DNA from: Synechococcus sp. PCC 7336 | GTDB taxonomy: Bacteria > Cyanobacteriota > Cyanobacteriia > Thermostichales > PCC-7336 | NCBI RefSeq assembly: GCF_000332275.1 | Contig: NZ_CM001776.1 | Span: forward strand, 1,535,268 to 1,599,267 | Reading direction: 5' to 3' | Length of the DNA stretch: 64,000 bases | In this document: piece by piece, positions 19,839-31,962 of the stretch | Layout of the letters: each line of letters opens with the position of its first letter | Position numbering within the stretch: position 1 is the first letter of the stretch | The notes under the pieces: model-generated | What the model saw: only the letters and a program-made list of their open reading frames with translations | Database searches by the model: none | Told to the model about the DNA's origin: nothing | Position numbers and translations under genes: made by a program

Positions 19839-21464
19839 TTGTATATCAATCCTGTGGATGAAAGAAATCAGACTGTGGACTTAACTCGCTACCCCTACCC
19901 TGCCAACCGCCGCGTTGTCATGGGCCGTCGCGGTGCAGTCGCCACCGCTCAACCCCTCGCCAGCGTAGTCGGGCTAGAAATGTTGCTGGCCGGAGGCAAT
20001 GCCGTCGATGCTGCAGTGGCAATGGCGATCGCCCTTACCGTGCTGGAACCCACTGCCAACGGCTTGGGCTCGGATGCCTTCGCACTGGTGTGGGACGGCC
20101 AACTTCACGGCCTGAATGGCTCCGGTCGCAGTCCCCAAGCACTCGATATTACAGTTTTTGCAGGGCAGCACATGCCCCAACGGGGCTGGCAGTCCGTCAC
20201 TGTGCCGGGAGCGGTGTCCGCGTGGCAGGCGTTATGGCGGCGGTGGGGATCGCTGCCGTTCGAGCAACTGTGCGAACCGGCGATTCGATATGCCGAGCGG
20301 GGATATCCCGTCTCGCCAGAGGTATCGCGGATCTGGCAGGCGGAACGGGAGGTGTATTTATCCTTGCGGGGGAGGGAGTACGAAGCCTTTAAGGCTCTCT
20401 TTTTTGCTCGCGATCGCGCCCCCAAAGCCGGAGAGATTTGGGGTAGCCCAGACCAGGCCCGCAGCTTGAGGGCGATCGCCACTTCTGAAGGAGAAAGTTT
20501 TTACCGAGGCAAATTGGCCGACACCATTGCGGCCTTCTCTGCTGCTACAGGAGGACAGCTCGCCGCTGTCGATTTAGCTGCCCACCGACCCGACTGGGTG
20601 GCGCCCATCAGTAGCACCTATCGAGATCTGACGGTTTGGGAACTCCCCCCCAACGGTCAGGGGATTGCTGCATTAATGGCACTGAATATTCTCGAAGGTT
20701 TCGAACTGGCTCGCTATCCGCGCGACTCAGTGGAGAGTTTTCACTGGCAAATTGAGGCGATGAAACTGGCGTTTGCAGATGCCTACCGCAATGTGGCCGA
20801 GCTGCAAGCGATGCAGGTGAGTGCCGCCCAGATGCTGGATAAGGGATATGCCAGCGATCGCCGCCAGTCGATCGGCGAACGGGCCATCCAGTTGCCTGCA
20901 GCGGGCTTGCCCGCAGGCGGGACGGTTTACTTAGCGGCGGCGGATGGAGAGCTGATGGTGTCCTTCATCCAATCCAATTTCGCTAACTTCGGCAGCGGTA
21001 TTGTTGTGCCCGGTACCGGCATTGCCTTACAAAATCGAGCCGCTGGATTTGCGATCGAGCCCGACCATCCCAACTGTGCCGCGCCGAGCAAGCGACCGTT
21101 CCACACCATCATCCCCGGCTTCTTCAGCCGCGACGGCCGACCCCTCGGTCCCTTTGGGGTGATGGGCAAGCACATGCAGCCCCAAGGGCACGTTCAGGTG
21201 GCGGTCAATATCGTTGATTTCGGCCTGAATCCTCAAGCGGCTTTAGACGCCCCTCGCTGGCAGGTGGTGGAGGGCAATCAAGTTTGGCTGGAGCAAGCGG
21301 TTCCCCAGCATATTGCTTTAGGACTGCGCGATCGCGGTCACGATATCGCCGTTGAAGCCGATCCCCGTTCGTTTGGTAAGGGACAAACCATCTTTCGAGC
21401 GGACAATGGCGTCCTCATTGCGGCGTCGGAGCCCCGTGCGGATGGGATGGCGATCGCGCTTTGA
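19839..21464 (+). CDS. ggt: Gamma-glutamyltransferase family protein
   Basis: 541 residues if the TTG at 19839 is used; GTG codons at 19854 and 19875 are more plausible starts (VDLTRYPYPANRRVVMGRRG begins the conserved part). Splits autocatalytically into two chains at a Thr; here the candidate is Thr in PAGGTVYLAAADGE, followed by MVSFIQSNFANFGSGIVVPG. It cleaves or transfers gamma-glutamyl groups, e.g. from glutathione. No signal peptide is visible, so a cytoplasmic place is likely, unlike periplasmic GGTs. Confidence 0.9.
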   Translation: MYINPVDERNQTVDLTRYPYPANRRVVMGRRGAVATAQPLASVVGLEMLLAGGNAVDAAVAMAIALTVLEPTANGLGSDAFALVWDGQLHGLNGSGRSPQALDITVFAGQHMPQRGWQSVTVPGAVSAWQALWRRWGSLPFEQLCEPAIRYAERGYPVSPEVSRIWQAEREVYLSLRGREYEAFKALFFARDRAPKAGEIWGSPDQARSLRAIATSEGESFYRGKLADTIAAFSAATGGQLAAVDLAAHRPDWVAPISSTYRDLTVWELPPNGQGIAALMALNILEGFELARYPRDSVESFHWQIEAMKLAFADAYRNVAELQAMQVSAAQMLDKGYASDRRQSIGERAIQLPAAGLPAGGTVYLAAADGELMVSFIQSNFANFGSGIVVPGTGIALQNRAAGFAIEPDHPNCAAPSKRPFHTIIPGFFSRDGRPLGPFGVMGKHMQPQGHVQVAVNIVDFGLNPQAALDAPRWQVVEGNQVWLEQAVPQHIALGLRDRGHDIAVEADPRSFGKGQTIFRADNGVLIAASEPRADGMAIAL

Positions 21465-21548
21465 TTGGCGTCAGTAATTGGCGATCGCATCCCGAGCATT
21501 ACGCATGCACTCGCATCTGCCCGCAGAAGCGACTACAGTAGGGGCTGA

Positions 21549-24190
<2,642 letters not shown>

Positions 24191-24847
24191 TCCTATGTGC
24201 GAGGGGACAGACAGTCATTCCGAAACATGAAGGGTCCGAAACAGAGGGGGAAAGTCTGGAGAGATTGGCGGTTGCAAGGGCTGCAGTGTCAGTGCGATCG
24301 CATTGCTCAAAGCTCCTAAAATAGATTACCTAAACACCCGAGATCGCGATGTGCGGTAAATGTTATTAATAAAAGATTAAACCAATATGACAAAGGAATT
24401 TCAGTCACTTTTGAAGTGCGGCCGATCGCATAAAACACATTTAGCTCCCATCTTGCCTGACGAGCCCTCTACACTAATGCTCTCGGATGCCAGACTTGCT
24501 TGCTAGTTTCGGCGAGTCTGCTTGCGCGTTTGCGCATGTGTACTCCCATCATTAGAGATTGGGAGACATTTGCATCTGCGATTTTCAGATTTTGCGACTG
24601 AATTCAATGAGATGCTTATTAGGCTATCCTCATATCTTTTTTAAATGCGTGAGAGATGAGTTTCGAGCGACACATCTAAAATTCGGGTGGTTGTGGGGAG
24701 CATTGACCTATAACTGCTTGCAGCGCTGGTGAAATTACTGAAGTAGGGTGATGGATAAAGCTTGCAGGCAATGTCCGGGAGCGAGACTGATGCTCGCGAG
24801 CGTCTGAGATCTGCCCAGAGTTCAAGGTTTGTCTAGAGAAGATTATT
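24191..24847. other. Long divergent intergenic region
   Basis: 657 bases between the synthase-like gene (minus) and the DUF4079 gene (plus), AT-richer than the surroundings, with only scattered HIP1-like sites. It should contain both promoters. No coding sequence, RNA gene or repeat recognised. The DUF4079 gene has an AGAGAAG RBS. Confidence 0.4.
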
Positions 24848-25573
24848 ATGCTGCCACTCTTCGATGCCTCACGAATATTACACCCGATCCTGGCGATCGT
24901 GTTTGTGTTTCCGGTCATTGGCATTGCCACCTTCTATGCTTGGCAGACACGCCAGCGCCGCTTAGCGACAGCTAAGCAAGAAAAAAGCAAAATCCCGCCA
25001 GTGGTGGGGGGCGAGCACGTCAAAATTGGACGCTGGCTAGCCGCTAGCGTTGTCGGGGTGGCCCTAGTGGGTCTGCTCCATCCCACAGTCAAGTACATCG
25101 TCAGAAATAACCGCGCCAGCGAAGCCCCCGCAGAAGTGGCAATTGTCGCGCTCCTGTTCGCGGCCACAATCGTGTCTTGCGTGCTGCTCTATCGAGCCAA
25201 ACCGCCCCTCTGGCGAGGTGTCTTTGCTACCCTCTCCGGGCTGGGTATTGTCTTGATTGGCTGGCAGGACAAAGTGTTAGGTCGAGAAGGCTTCGGTGCG
25301 ATTTTCCGCCGGGACGATCAATGGTATCTCTCTCACTTTTATTACGGCATGGCGGTGGTGCTATTGATGGTATTTGCAGTGGCGATTCAGCCAGATATAT
25401 ACAAAGACAGGTCCAATACTTGGCGTCGAGTGCATATTGCGCTCAATTGTATCGCTCTACTGTTATTTATTTCGCAGGGGGTGACTGGGGCTCGCGATCT
25501 GCTGGAAATTCCCCTTGGCTGGCAGGAATCGACGGTGTTTGGCTGCGATTTTGCCAACCGGATCTGTCCCTAA
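24848..25573 (+). CDS. DUF4079 family membrane protein
   Basis: 241 residues with about six transmembrane helices (e.g. LHPILAIVFVFPVIGIATFY, AIVALLFAATIVSCVLLY, YYGMAVVLLMVFAVAI, HIALNCIALLLFISQGVTGA). Matches the cyanobacterial DUF4079 family, distantly like cytochrome b561-type four-helix proteins; paired His residues (LHP, SHFYYG, HIALN) could bind haem, which is inference. Role unknown. Confidence 0.8.
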   Translation: MLPLFDASRILHPILAIVFVFPVIGIATFYAWQTRQRRLATAKQEKSKIPPVVGGEHVKIGRWLAASVVGVALVGLLHPTVKYIVRNNRASEAPAEVAIVALLFAATIVSCVLLYRAKPPLWRGVFATLSGLGIVLIGWQDKVLGREGFGAIFRRDDQWYLSHFYYGMAVVLLMVFAVAIQPDIYKDRSNTWRRVHIALNCIALLLFISQGVTGARDLLEIPLGWQESTVFGCDFANRICP

Positions 25574-25610
25574 GCGAGATGCGTGGGCGACAGTGGCTGT
25601 CCGCCCGAAC

Positions 25611-25658
25611 ATTGTGCCATCTATCGGACATTGTGCCATCTATCGGACATCGTGCCAT
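25611..25658. repeat. 19-bp tandem repeat, two and a half copies
   Basis: ATTGTGCCATCTATCGGAC at 25611-25629 and 25630-25648, then a partial, slightly changed third copy to 25658. Lies between DUF4079 and the EamA-like gene. Confidence 0.85.
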
Positions 25659-25739
25659 TTAGCAGTATGGTGGGATCTGCTTTACCAGCTCGTCGACCTC
25701 GCGAGGACAGATGTAACTGGACCAGTGAGTGACCGAGCT

Positions 25740-26078
25740 ATGCGGATATCCTATCTACTGCTAGCTGTATCGATCTGTTTGGGAGCGATCGGCCAAATCT
25801 TTCTCAAAATGGGGGCAAACAAAGCAGACACTGCCGCCTTCTTCTTTCTCGAACCGAGACTCCTGATGGGCTTCGGAGTCTATTTCTGCTCGGCAATCCT
25901 TTACACGCTGGCCCTCAAAAAACTGCCTCTATCGGTCGCGTTTCCCAGCGTCTCGCTGAGCTATGCGATCGTTTCCATCCTGGCGCATCTGATTTGGAAA
26001 GAACCCTTCGGGGTCAGGCAGATTGCCGGTCTGGCCACGATCTCGTTAGGGGTGTTTTTGCTCAATCGCAATGGCTAG
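25740..26078 (+). CDS. EamA/SMR-like small transporter
   Basis: 112 residues from the ATG at 25740; the longer upstream frame is only read-through of the tandem repeat. Four transmembrane helices: SYLLLAVSICLGAIGQIFLK, FFFLEPRLLMGFGVYFCSAI, SVAFPSVSLSYAIVSILAHL and QIAGLATISLGVFLLN. Size and the LPLSVAFPSVSLSYAIV motif fit the half-size drug/metabolite transporters related to EmrE and ArnE/ArnF. Such proteins act as dimers; substrate unknown. Confidence 0.8.
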   Translation: MRISYLLLAVSICLGAIGQIFLKMGANKADTAAFFFLEPRLLMGFGVYFCSAILYTLALKKLPLSVAFPSVSLSYAIVSILAHLIWKEPFGVRQIAGLATISLGVFLLNRNG

Positions 26079-26110
26079 TCTAGCCTGCGCTGCCCGGTGG
26101 ACTTGAAGGT

Positions 26111-26617
26111 TCAGTCAGTTGATTCGGGTTCGGCGATCGCAGACTCTAACAACAACTCGTCAAATTTCTCCACTTCGTAACACTGGTGAAACTTATTTGT
26201 GACCTCGAGCAAGTAGGAGCGATTGGCCGGTAGCCGTTGCTTGCGAATAAAGCCTTTTTCCACCAGCTCGGCGACATGTTGGTAAGCTCCCGAGCCCCGC
26301 AATTCCACCAACTCCACCTGCGTAATCGGCCCCCGCAAGACGATCGCCGCTAGCGTGCGCGTCACTGCCAAGCCAATTTCGGGGGGCAGGATATCCGTCA
26401 CCATGTCCGTAAACGGTTCCCGCAACTGCAGGGCAAAGCCGGTCTCCACCTCCAACACTTCTAAGGCAGAATCGCGGTGGGCGTAATCCTCCATTAATTC
26501 GAGCAGGGCATCGTAGGCATCCTCGCGATCGCAGCTGGCCAGTTCGGATAGCTCAGTTAAACTGACTGGCTGCCCTTTGAGATACAAAATTGCCTCAATC
26601 TGGTTTTTGAGTGCCAT
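26111..26617 (-). CDS. scpB: Segregation and condensation protein B
   Basis: 168 residues, two winged-helix domains. ScpB binds the kleisin ScpA and SMC to organise chromosomes. Recognised by the N-terminal LKNQIEAILYLKGQPVSLTE, RTLAAIVLRGPITQVELVEL and the RGSGAYQHVAELVEKGFIRK wing region, which in the family reads like VxxIRG-type motifs. Convergent with the EamA-like gene, 32 bases apart. No scpA neighbour. Confidence 0.92.
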   Translation of the reverse strand: MALKNQIEAILYLKGQPVSLTELSELASCDREDAYDALLELMEDYAHRDSALEVLEVETGFALQLREPFTDMVTDILPPEIGLAVTRTLAAIVLRGPITQVELVELRGSGAYQHVAELVEKGFIRKQRLPANRSYLLEVTNKFHQCYEVEKFDELLLESAIAEPESTD

Positions 26618-27086
26618 TACGTCGGTGGGAAGTTCGAGCTGCGATCGCCTCTATAGGCCATTGAAGCCTGAAATGCTTGCGATAGCAGCAGCTAGGGCAG
26701 AATTGGGCGAGCCGAAAGTACGAAGGAACGAGCGATCGTGCGAGCCTTGCGTTCCACTGGTTGCAGGTTCTGCCGTCGGCTAAGATCTTGGCAAAAATTG
26801 TGCGATCCCTGTCGACTTGAGGGGGATAAGCCCCCATCCCTAGAGTCAGATTGGTTTGATTTGTTAAATTCCTACAGAAACTTTCGCCAAAAGCCGCTAT
26901 CCAAGGATATATGGATAAATAAATCTCTCCAATACACATCCCCATTGCTTCCCATGTTCGATACGCCCCTCCCGTCCGATCGATCTAAATGTATGTATAA
27001 GGTTTTGACTGAAACCCTCATAATGTGAAGATCGGATGAACTCGTTATTGCTACAGTAAGTCATATTCCGCTGCGAGGACTGACCC
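26618..27086. other. Divergent intergenic region between scpB and ftn2
   Basis: Should contain both promoters. The plus-strand RBS is GAGGA before the GTG of ftn2. No convincing small gene, repeat or RNA recognised. Confidence 0.35.
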
Positions 27087-29249
27087 GTGCAGGTACCGCT
27101 GGACTACTACCGGATTCTAATGTTGCCGCTCCAGGCAGATGCCAACAGTATTGAAAGTGCTTATCAACGGCGTTTGTATCAAGAGTTGTGGCCTGGATAT
27201 TCAGCGGATACCGTGGCTGCGAGGCAGCGGCTCATCCAAACGGCTCGCGAAGTGCTCGGCGATGCCGCGCGCCGCCAAGAGTACGACAGCCAACTTACCG
27301 CCACCCACCCTCTGTTAGAGGTGGACCTACAGGATATTCCGGCGGCGTTGGCGATCCAGTGCGAAAACGGCGATTACGAACTGGCACTGTCGGGGGTGCA
27401 GGTGGCCTTGCGCGAGAGTGAGCCCGCCCCCGACCTGCTGCTGACTCAGGCGATCGCCCGCCTGTATTTGGGGCGAGAGCAATGGCAGAAGGGGGATTAT
27501 GAAGCGGCGGCCAGTATGCTGCAGCAGGCGTTGGCCGAACTGATTAACCACCACGTGTTTCCAGAGGTGCAGGCTGAGGTGATTTCAGATCTGAATAAGC
27601 TACGACCCTATCGTATTCTCAAGCTCCTGAGCTTACCTGACGAGTTGGACCCCAAGCGTCAAGAGGGCCTGACACTGTTCCGCAATATGCTGGACGAGCG
27701 CATGGGGATTGAAGGGGCCGGTCAGGATGGCTCGGAGTTGAGTGCTGAAGATTTTCTCCGCTTCGTGCAGAAAGCCCGCACCCAAATGACCGTCAGCGAG
27801 CAGCAGGAGATTTTCGAGATCGAGGCCAAGCGACCCTCCGTGGTGGCCACCTATTTGGCAGTGTATGCCCTGATTGCAAGAGGCTATGTGGAAAATCGTC
27901 CGGCTCTAATTCGGCGAGCGCGGGGATATTTGGTGCGTTTGGCCCAGCGGCACGATATCAATTTAGAGCAGGCTATTTGCGCGCTGTTGCTGGGGCAGCC
28001 GGAGGAGGCTACGCGGTTGCTCGAGCGCAGCAAAGACTCAGAAGCCCTCGATAGCATCCGCAGCGAGTCTGAGGAGATCGCGACCAATGGCGAAACCGAT
28101 GTTCTGTTAGGGTTGTGCCGCTATATCGAGGGGTGGCTGCAAGATGAGGTTTTCCCGGAATATCGCGATCTCGATATCAGTCAAGCTTCATTGAGCACCT
28201 ACTTCGAAAACCCGCAGGTGCAGCAATATCTAGATGAGATGCCCGCATCCAGTGCAGAAATAGACTGGCTGGCGAATTCTATGGAGGGCGGAGTTAGTTT
28301 GCCCTTTAGCGACAGCGATTCCGGCTTCTCGGGTTTGGCAGCGAATGCAGTTCATTCGAATGGCACGACAACTACTCCTGAGGTCTCTCCGTCTGCGGCA
28401 GCAGTCTCCAGCGATACGACATCCACGACGGCTTCCCCACCTGTACCGCCGCTGCCGATGGGTCATTTCAATGGTGGCGATCGCAACGGTCACAGTGCGA
28501 TCGCCGATGGCTATCGCACCGCCGCTCCAGAACCCCCGCCTGGGATCTCTCCCTATGTCGGCGCGATCGCTGAGGCGGACGCGCGTTTGGGGGACGGGGA
28601 TGAGGGCCTGGGCTCGATGTACGAGGGCGAGGCTGAAGATCGTGTTGCTCGCCGCCAGCCAGAGGAAAGCTCTTCAGTATGGTTGTTGCGGCTAGGGGGC
28701 GCAGCCGTCGTGCTGGCGGTGCTAGCTTTGGGCTGGCGAGTGGCAAGCCGCCTGTTTACCAATCCGACCCCCGTTCAGACCGAAATTCAGCCTCTGGTTG
28801 CGCTAGAAGCCTCCCCGGTAGAGATTGCTTCTGCCGCAGAGATTGCCGCTCTGGCTACCGCGAGAAAGTTGACAGAGGCTTCAGCTCGGCGCGCGATCGA
28901 ATCTTGGCAGGCGGTTAAAAGGGAGGCTCTAGGGGAAAACTACAACCTTGCCGCGCTCGATGACATTCTGCTCGAACCGCTGCGGTCTAGCTGGCTGGAG
29001 CGAGCGCAGCAGTTGCAGGCGATCGGGGCTCACTGGAGCTATCCGCAACAAGCGGTGGAAGTGGAACAGGTGATTCCTGGAGCGACTGACGATGTGGGGA
29101 GTGTTGTGGTGCAAATTAGCGAGACAGCAGACTACATTGTCAACGGGCAGCGACAACCCAATATCTCCTACAGCAATCCCTATCGAGTGCGCTACAACTT
29201 GGTCCGTCAGGACGGTCGCTGGATGATTCAGAGTTTTGCCACGTTGTGA
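27087..29249 (+). CDS. ftn2: Cell-division protein Ftn2/ZipN (ARC6 homologue)
   Basis: 720 residues from a GTG. Cyanobacterial divisome organiser that tethers FtsZ. Layout: N-terminal J-like domain (VPLDYYRILMLPLQADANSI, then YQRRLYQELWPGYSADTV and AAREVLGD-like segment), a long alpha-helical TPR-like region to about 410, a Ser/Thr/Pro-rich linker (about 430-520), one transmembrane helix near residue 535 (LLRLGGAAVVLAVLALGW) and a C-terminal IMS/DUF4101 domain ending in YNLVRQDGRWMIQSF. Order and length match ARC6-type proteins. Single gene, own promoter upstream. Confidence 0.93.
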   Translation: MQVPLDYYRILMLPLQADANSIESAYQRRLYQELWPGYSADTVAARQRLIQTAREVLGDAARRQEYDSQLTATHPLLEVDLQDIPAALAIQCENGDYELALSGVQVALRESEPAPDLLLTQAIARLYLGREQWQKGDYEAAASMLQQALAELINHHVFPEVQAEVISDLNKLRPYRILKLLSLPDELDPKRQEGLTLFRNMLDERMGIEGAGQDGSELSAEDFLRFVQKARTQMTVSEQQEIFEIEAKRPSVVATYLAVYALIARGYVENRPALIRRARGYLVRLAQRHDINLEQAICALLLGQPEEATRLLERSKDSEALDSIRSESEEIATNGETDVLLGLCRYIEGWLQDEVFPEYRDLDISQASLSTYFENPQVQQYLDEMPASSAEIDWLANSMEGGVSLPFSDSDSGFSGLAANAVHSNGTTTTPEVSPSAAAVSSDTTSTTASPPVPPLPMGHFNGGDRNGHSAIADGYRTAAPEPPPGISPYVGAIAEADARLGDGDEGLGSMYEGEAEDRVARRQPEESSSVWLLRLGGAAVVLAVLALGWRVASRLFTNPTPVQTEIQPLVALEASPVEIASAAEIAALATARKLTEASARRAIESWQAVKREALGENYNLAALDDILLEPLRSSWLERAQQLQAIGAHWSYPQQAVEVEQVIPGATDDVGSVVVQISETADYIVNGQRQPNISYSNPYRVRYNLVRQDGRWMIQSFATL

Positions 29250-29348
29250 TACTGGCTTTGCCAGCAGTGTTTGCTAGCCGCACGGCAGAGTGCCATCGGT
29301 GGAATCGGGTAGACTCAAAATACACGGATGTTCACGGCGGCCCCGTCT

Positions 29349-30002
29349 ATGACTTCATCTTCCTCTCTAGCTGTGCGCGAGTTACCCCTCTTTCCGCTAC
29401 CTGGCGTTGTACTGTTTCCGGGGCGTCCGCTACCGCTGCACGTGTTCGAGCCTCGCTATCGCATGATGCTCAATACAGTGATGGAAAGCGATCGCCAGTT
29501 TGGCGTGCTGCTGTGGGATAGCGACAATCAAGAAGCTGCGCGCGTGGGGTGTTCTGCGGAGGTGGCCCAGTTGCAGCGGCTGCCCGACGATCGGATCAAT
29601 ATTTTGACGGTGGGAGTGCAGCGGTTTCGGCTACTGGAATACGTGCGCGAGAAACCCTATCGAGTTGGGTTGGTGGAATGGATTGATGACGAGTTCACCC
29701 AACAACCGTTGCAGGGGCTGGTTCGAGACGTTCAAAATCTCTTGAATGATGTCGTCCATCTCTCCGGCAAGCTGACCGATAAAGAAATTGATTTACCCGA
29801 CGATTTGCCTGACGATCCAGTCGAGTTGTCCTACTGGATTGGGGGCAATTTTCAGGGGGCTGCAGACGAGCAGCAACTACTTTTGGAACTCTTGGATACA
29901 GAGAAGCGCCTCCGCCGCGAGGCAGAAATTTTGGATACCACCTGCAAGCATCTGGCTGCCCGCACGGCCCTCAAAGACACGTTTTCCGATCGCGAGGCTT
30001 AG
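29349..30002 (+). CDS. LON peptidase substrate-binding domain protein
   Basis: 217 residues from the ATG at 29349 (MTSSSSLAVRELPLFPLPGV); an upstream GTG/ATG frame exists but lacks homology. Only the N-terminal LON domain is present: VRELPLFPLPGVVLFPGRPL, LHVFEPRYRMM, FGVLLWD and later RYRLLEYVREKPY-like strands. No AAA or protease part, so it is not a protease; role unknown but conserved in cyanobacteria. Its stop codon TAG shares its last base with the MITE that begins at 30002. Confidence 0.88.
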   Translation: MTSSSSLAVRELPLFPLPGVVLFPGRPLPLHVFEPRYRMMLNTVMESDRQFGVLLWDSDNQEAARVGCSAEVAQLQRLPDDRINILTVGVQRFRLLEYVREKPYRVGLVEWIDDEFTQQPLQGLVRDVQNLLNDVVHLSGKLTDKEIDLPDDLPDDPVELSYWIGGNFQGAADEQQLLLELLDTEKRLRREAEILDTTCKHLAARTALKDTFSDREA

Positions 30003-30308
30003 GGCGTGTCATCAGTTAGGACCTGGAATCCTTATCAATACAAGGGTTTTAGCCTCTGGAAACCTGCGAGGGCAAAGAGCTCTTTGATGACATCCCCAAG
30101 ACTCTCCCTGAGATGAGGTATGTGTGGACGTTGGCCGGACAGCTTTGTATCACGCTTCGCGAGGGGGGAAGGGGTTAGGGGATGGGGACCAGACACCTGC
30201 CGAACTGACGTTGTCAAGAAGCCTAAGGCGTCTCTCAGTGCGCAGCGACGCATCTGGCACCTCGTTTTAGGCTAGTTATGACACATTTGCCTAACTGATG
30301 ACAGGCCC
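30002..30308. mobile_element. 307-bp MITE with 19-bp terminal inverted repeats
   Basis: GGGCGTGTCATCAGTTAGG at 30002-30020 and CCTAACTGATGACAGGCCC at 30290-30308 are inverted with one mismatch. TA flanks both sides (30000-30001 and 30309-30310), as a target duplication would leave. Inside is a copy (about 30160-30210) of the G-rich motif also found at 10743-10793. No coding capacity. Confidence 0.88.
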
Positions 30309-31270
30309 TAGGTTTCGAGCAAGTGATGCCTCAGAAATGCTCCGGCTTCGGCGATCGCCCGCTGCCCTTCTTCTAGGATGGGGGCAAATAGATGGAAACA
30401 ATGAATCATGTTTTGCCAGACCTTGAGTTCTACTGCAACATTGACCAATCCAGCTTGACGAGCCAGTTGCAGGGCATCGTCCAGTAAAACTTCCGAAGCC
30501 CCAACGTGAATCAAGAGCGGTGGTAGACCGGACAGATCGCCATAGAGGGGCGATACGAGGGGATGTCTCAGGTGTTCGGCGGCAGTGTACCAAGTCGTGA
30601 CGGAATCGAGCAGTTGCGCAGAGACCATCGGATCGATGTCTGCATGAGTCGTAATGGTTTGGCTCGTTCTGGTCAGGTCGCAGTAGGGTGAAATCAGCAA
30701 TGCTGATGACGGCAATACCTCTCCTGCCTCTTTGAGAGATAACAGCGCTGTCAGTGCGAGATTGCCGCCAGCAGAGTCTCCGGCGATCGCCACCCGAGTG
30801 GGATGCAATGCACGGGTATGGGTCAGCCAGTGGTAAGCAGTCAGCGTGTCCTCTAAGGCTGCTGGATAGGGATGTTCGGGGGCGAGACGATAGTCGATCG
30901 ACATCACACTAACTCCCGATGCTTCAGCCAAATCGCAGGCAATGCGTCGATGAGTTTGGAGGGAGCCGACGACAAATCCACCGCCATGCAGATATAGGAT
31001 GACCCGCTCTGAATTGCCGCGCGGACTTGAAATTAACTCGGCAGCAACACCATCGGCATTGACGGGATTCACTCGTGCAGTGGGATGGGGCGGCAAAGAA
31101 AATCCATCATTGAAGTTCGACCTCATCTCAGGGGGCGTACTGCCCCAAGAAAAGTCTTTCACCATAGCAATAATGTTTTTCAGTTCTTGTTGGCTCACGA
31201 TGCTAATGGGGAACGTCGTAAACATCAGAGTCGCTGAAATTTTAGACCCGCTGCCCCAATTAGAATGCAA
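30308..31270 (-). CDS. Alpha/beta hydrolase of the hormone-sensitive-lipase group
   Basis: Up to 320 residues; the ATG codons for residues 16 and 36 are alternative starts (the latter, MVKDFSWGSTPPEM, is nearest the family start). Family IV esterase: oxyanion-hole motif LYLHGGGFVVGS, nucleophile elbow IAGDSAGGNLALTA, then IDPMVSAQL, with Asp in LIHVGASEVLLDDA region and His in MIHCFHLFA completing the triad. Hydrolyses short esters or lipids; substrate unknown. Its stop codon is formed at the right edge of the MITE. Confidence 0.9.
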   Translation of the reverse strand: MHSNWGSGSKISATLMFTTFPISIVSQQELKNIIAMVKDFSWGSTPPEMRSNFNDGFSLPPHPTARVNPVNADGVAAELISSPRGNSERVILYLHGGGFVVGSLQTHRRIACDLAEASGVSVMSIDYRLAPEHPYPAALEDTLTAYHWLTHTRALHPTRVAIAGDSAGGNLALTALLSLKEAGEVLPSSALLISPYCDLTRTSQTITTHADIDPMVSAQLLDSVTTWYTAAEHLRHPLVSPLYGDLSGLPPLLIHVGASEVLLDDALQLARQAGLVNVAVELKVWQNMIHCFHLFAPILEEGQRAIAEAGAFLRHHLLET

Positions 31271-31293
31271 ATAGGCTCGCAGGGATACTCATT

Positions 31294-31962
31294 GTGATTT
31301 ATTTGCCGGTTTCCGCTCTCCTGTTTTTAGTTCTGCTACTCTCGCTGCCATTTTTAATCTTGGGGTTCACCTTCGATGTCGTCGTGGCAGCAGCAGCGAA
31401 GTTGGGCTTCGCTCCGGAGATCGGACTCTTGCTACTGGTGTCGATCGTCATCGGCAGCACCATCAACATCCCCCTCTATCGGGCAGAATCGACCGTTCTG
31501 GAACCTACCCTCGAAGCCTTTCAGGATTTTTGGGGACAGCAGTTTTGGGGGTTTCCCTTACAGCGCGTCCGTCGCACCACCATGGTGGCGCTGAACGTGG
31601 GAGGCGGGCTAATCCCCGTCATCATTGCCTGCTATCAGTTCGCCCAAGCCTCTGCTGCTTCCATTGTGCTGGTTACGGCCATTGTCACCTCGGTGAGTTA
31701 CTACGCTGCCCAGATCGTGCCGGGGATTGGCATTCAGATTAATCCGCTACTGGCCCCCATCACAGCGGCGATCGCCGCTGCTCTGCTGGCGGGCGGTCCT
31801 CCTGTCGCCTTTGCGGGTGGCGTCTTGGGTACTTTGATTGGAGCAGATTTGCTGCACCTCAAAGAAATTCAAAAAATGTCGCCTGGGGTGCTCAGTATTG
31901 GCGGTGCAGGGGTCTTCGACGGTATTGCTCTATGTGGCTTATTTGCCTTGCTGCTCAGTTAG
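31294..31962 (+). CDS. DUF1614 family membrane protein
   Basis: 222 residues from a GTG. Six or seven transmembrane helices, with the conserved SIVIGSTINIPLYRAE, RRTTMVALNVGGGLIPVIIA and QINPLLAPITAAIAAALLAGG blocks of DUF1614, a family in bacteria and archaea of unknown function. The last bases overlap the end of the convergent Nit1-like gene by 4. Confidence 0.85.
   Translation: MIYLPVSALLFLVLLLSLPFLILGFTFDVVVAAAAKLGFAPEIGLLLLVSIVIGSTINIPLYRAESTVLEPTLEAFQDFWGQQFWGFPLQRVRRTTMVALNVGGGLIPVIIACYQFAQASAASIVLVTAIVTSVSYYAAQIVPGIGIQINPLLAPITAAIAAALLAGGPPVAFAGGVLGTLIGADLLHLKEIQKMSPGVLSIGGAGVFDGIALCGLFALLLS

Noticed and set aside
19839-19875. N-terminal extension of gamma-glutamyltransferase from TTG
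   Set aside because: No RBS and no homology before VDLTRYPYP; later GTG codons fit better.
26738-27028. 96-codon plus-strand frame between scpB and ftn2
   Set aside because: No recognisable domain, irregular composition and no RBS; treated as spacer.
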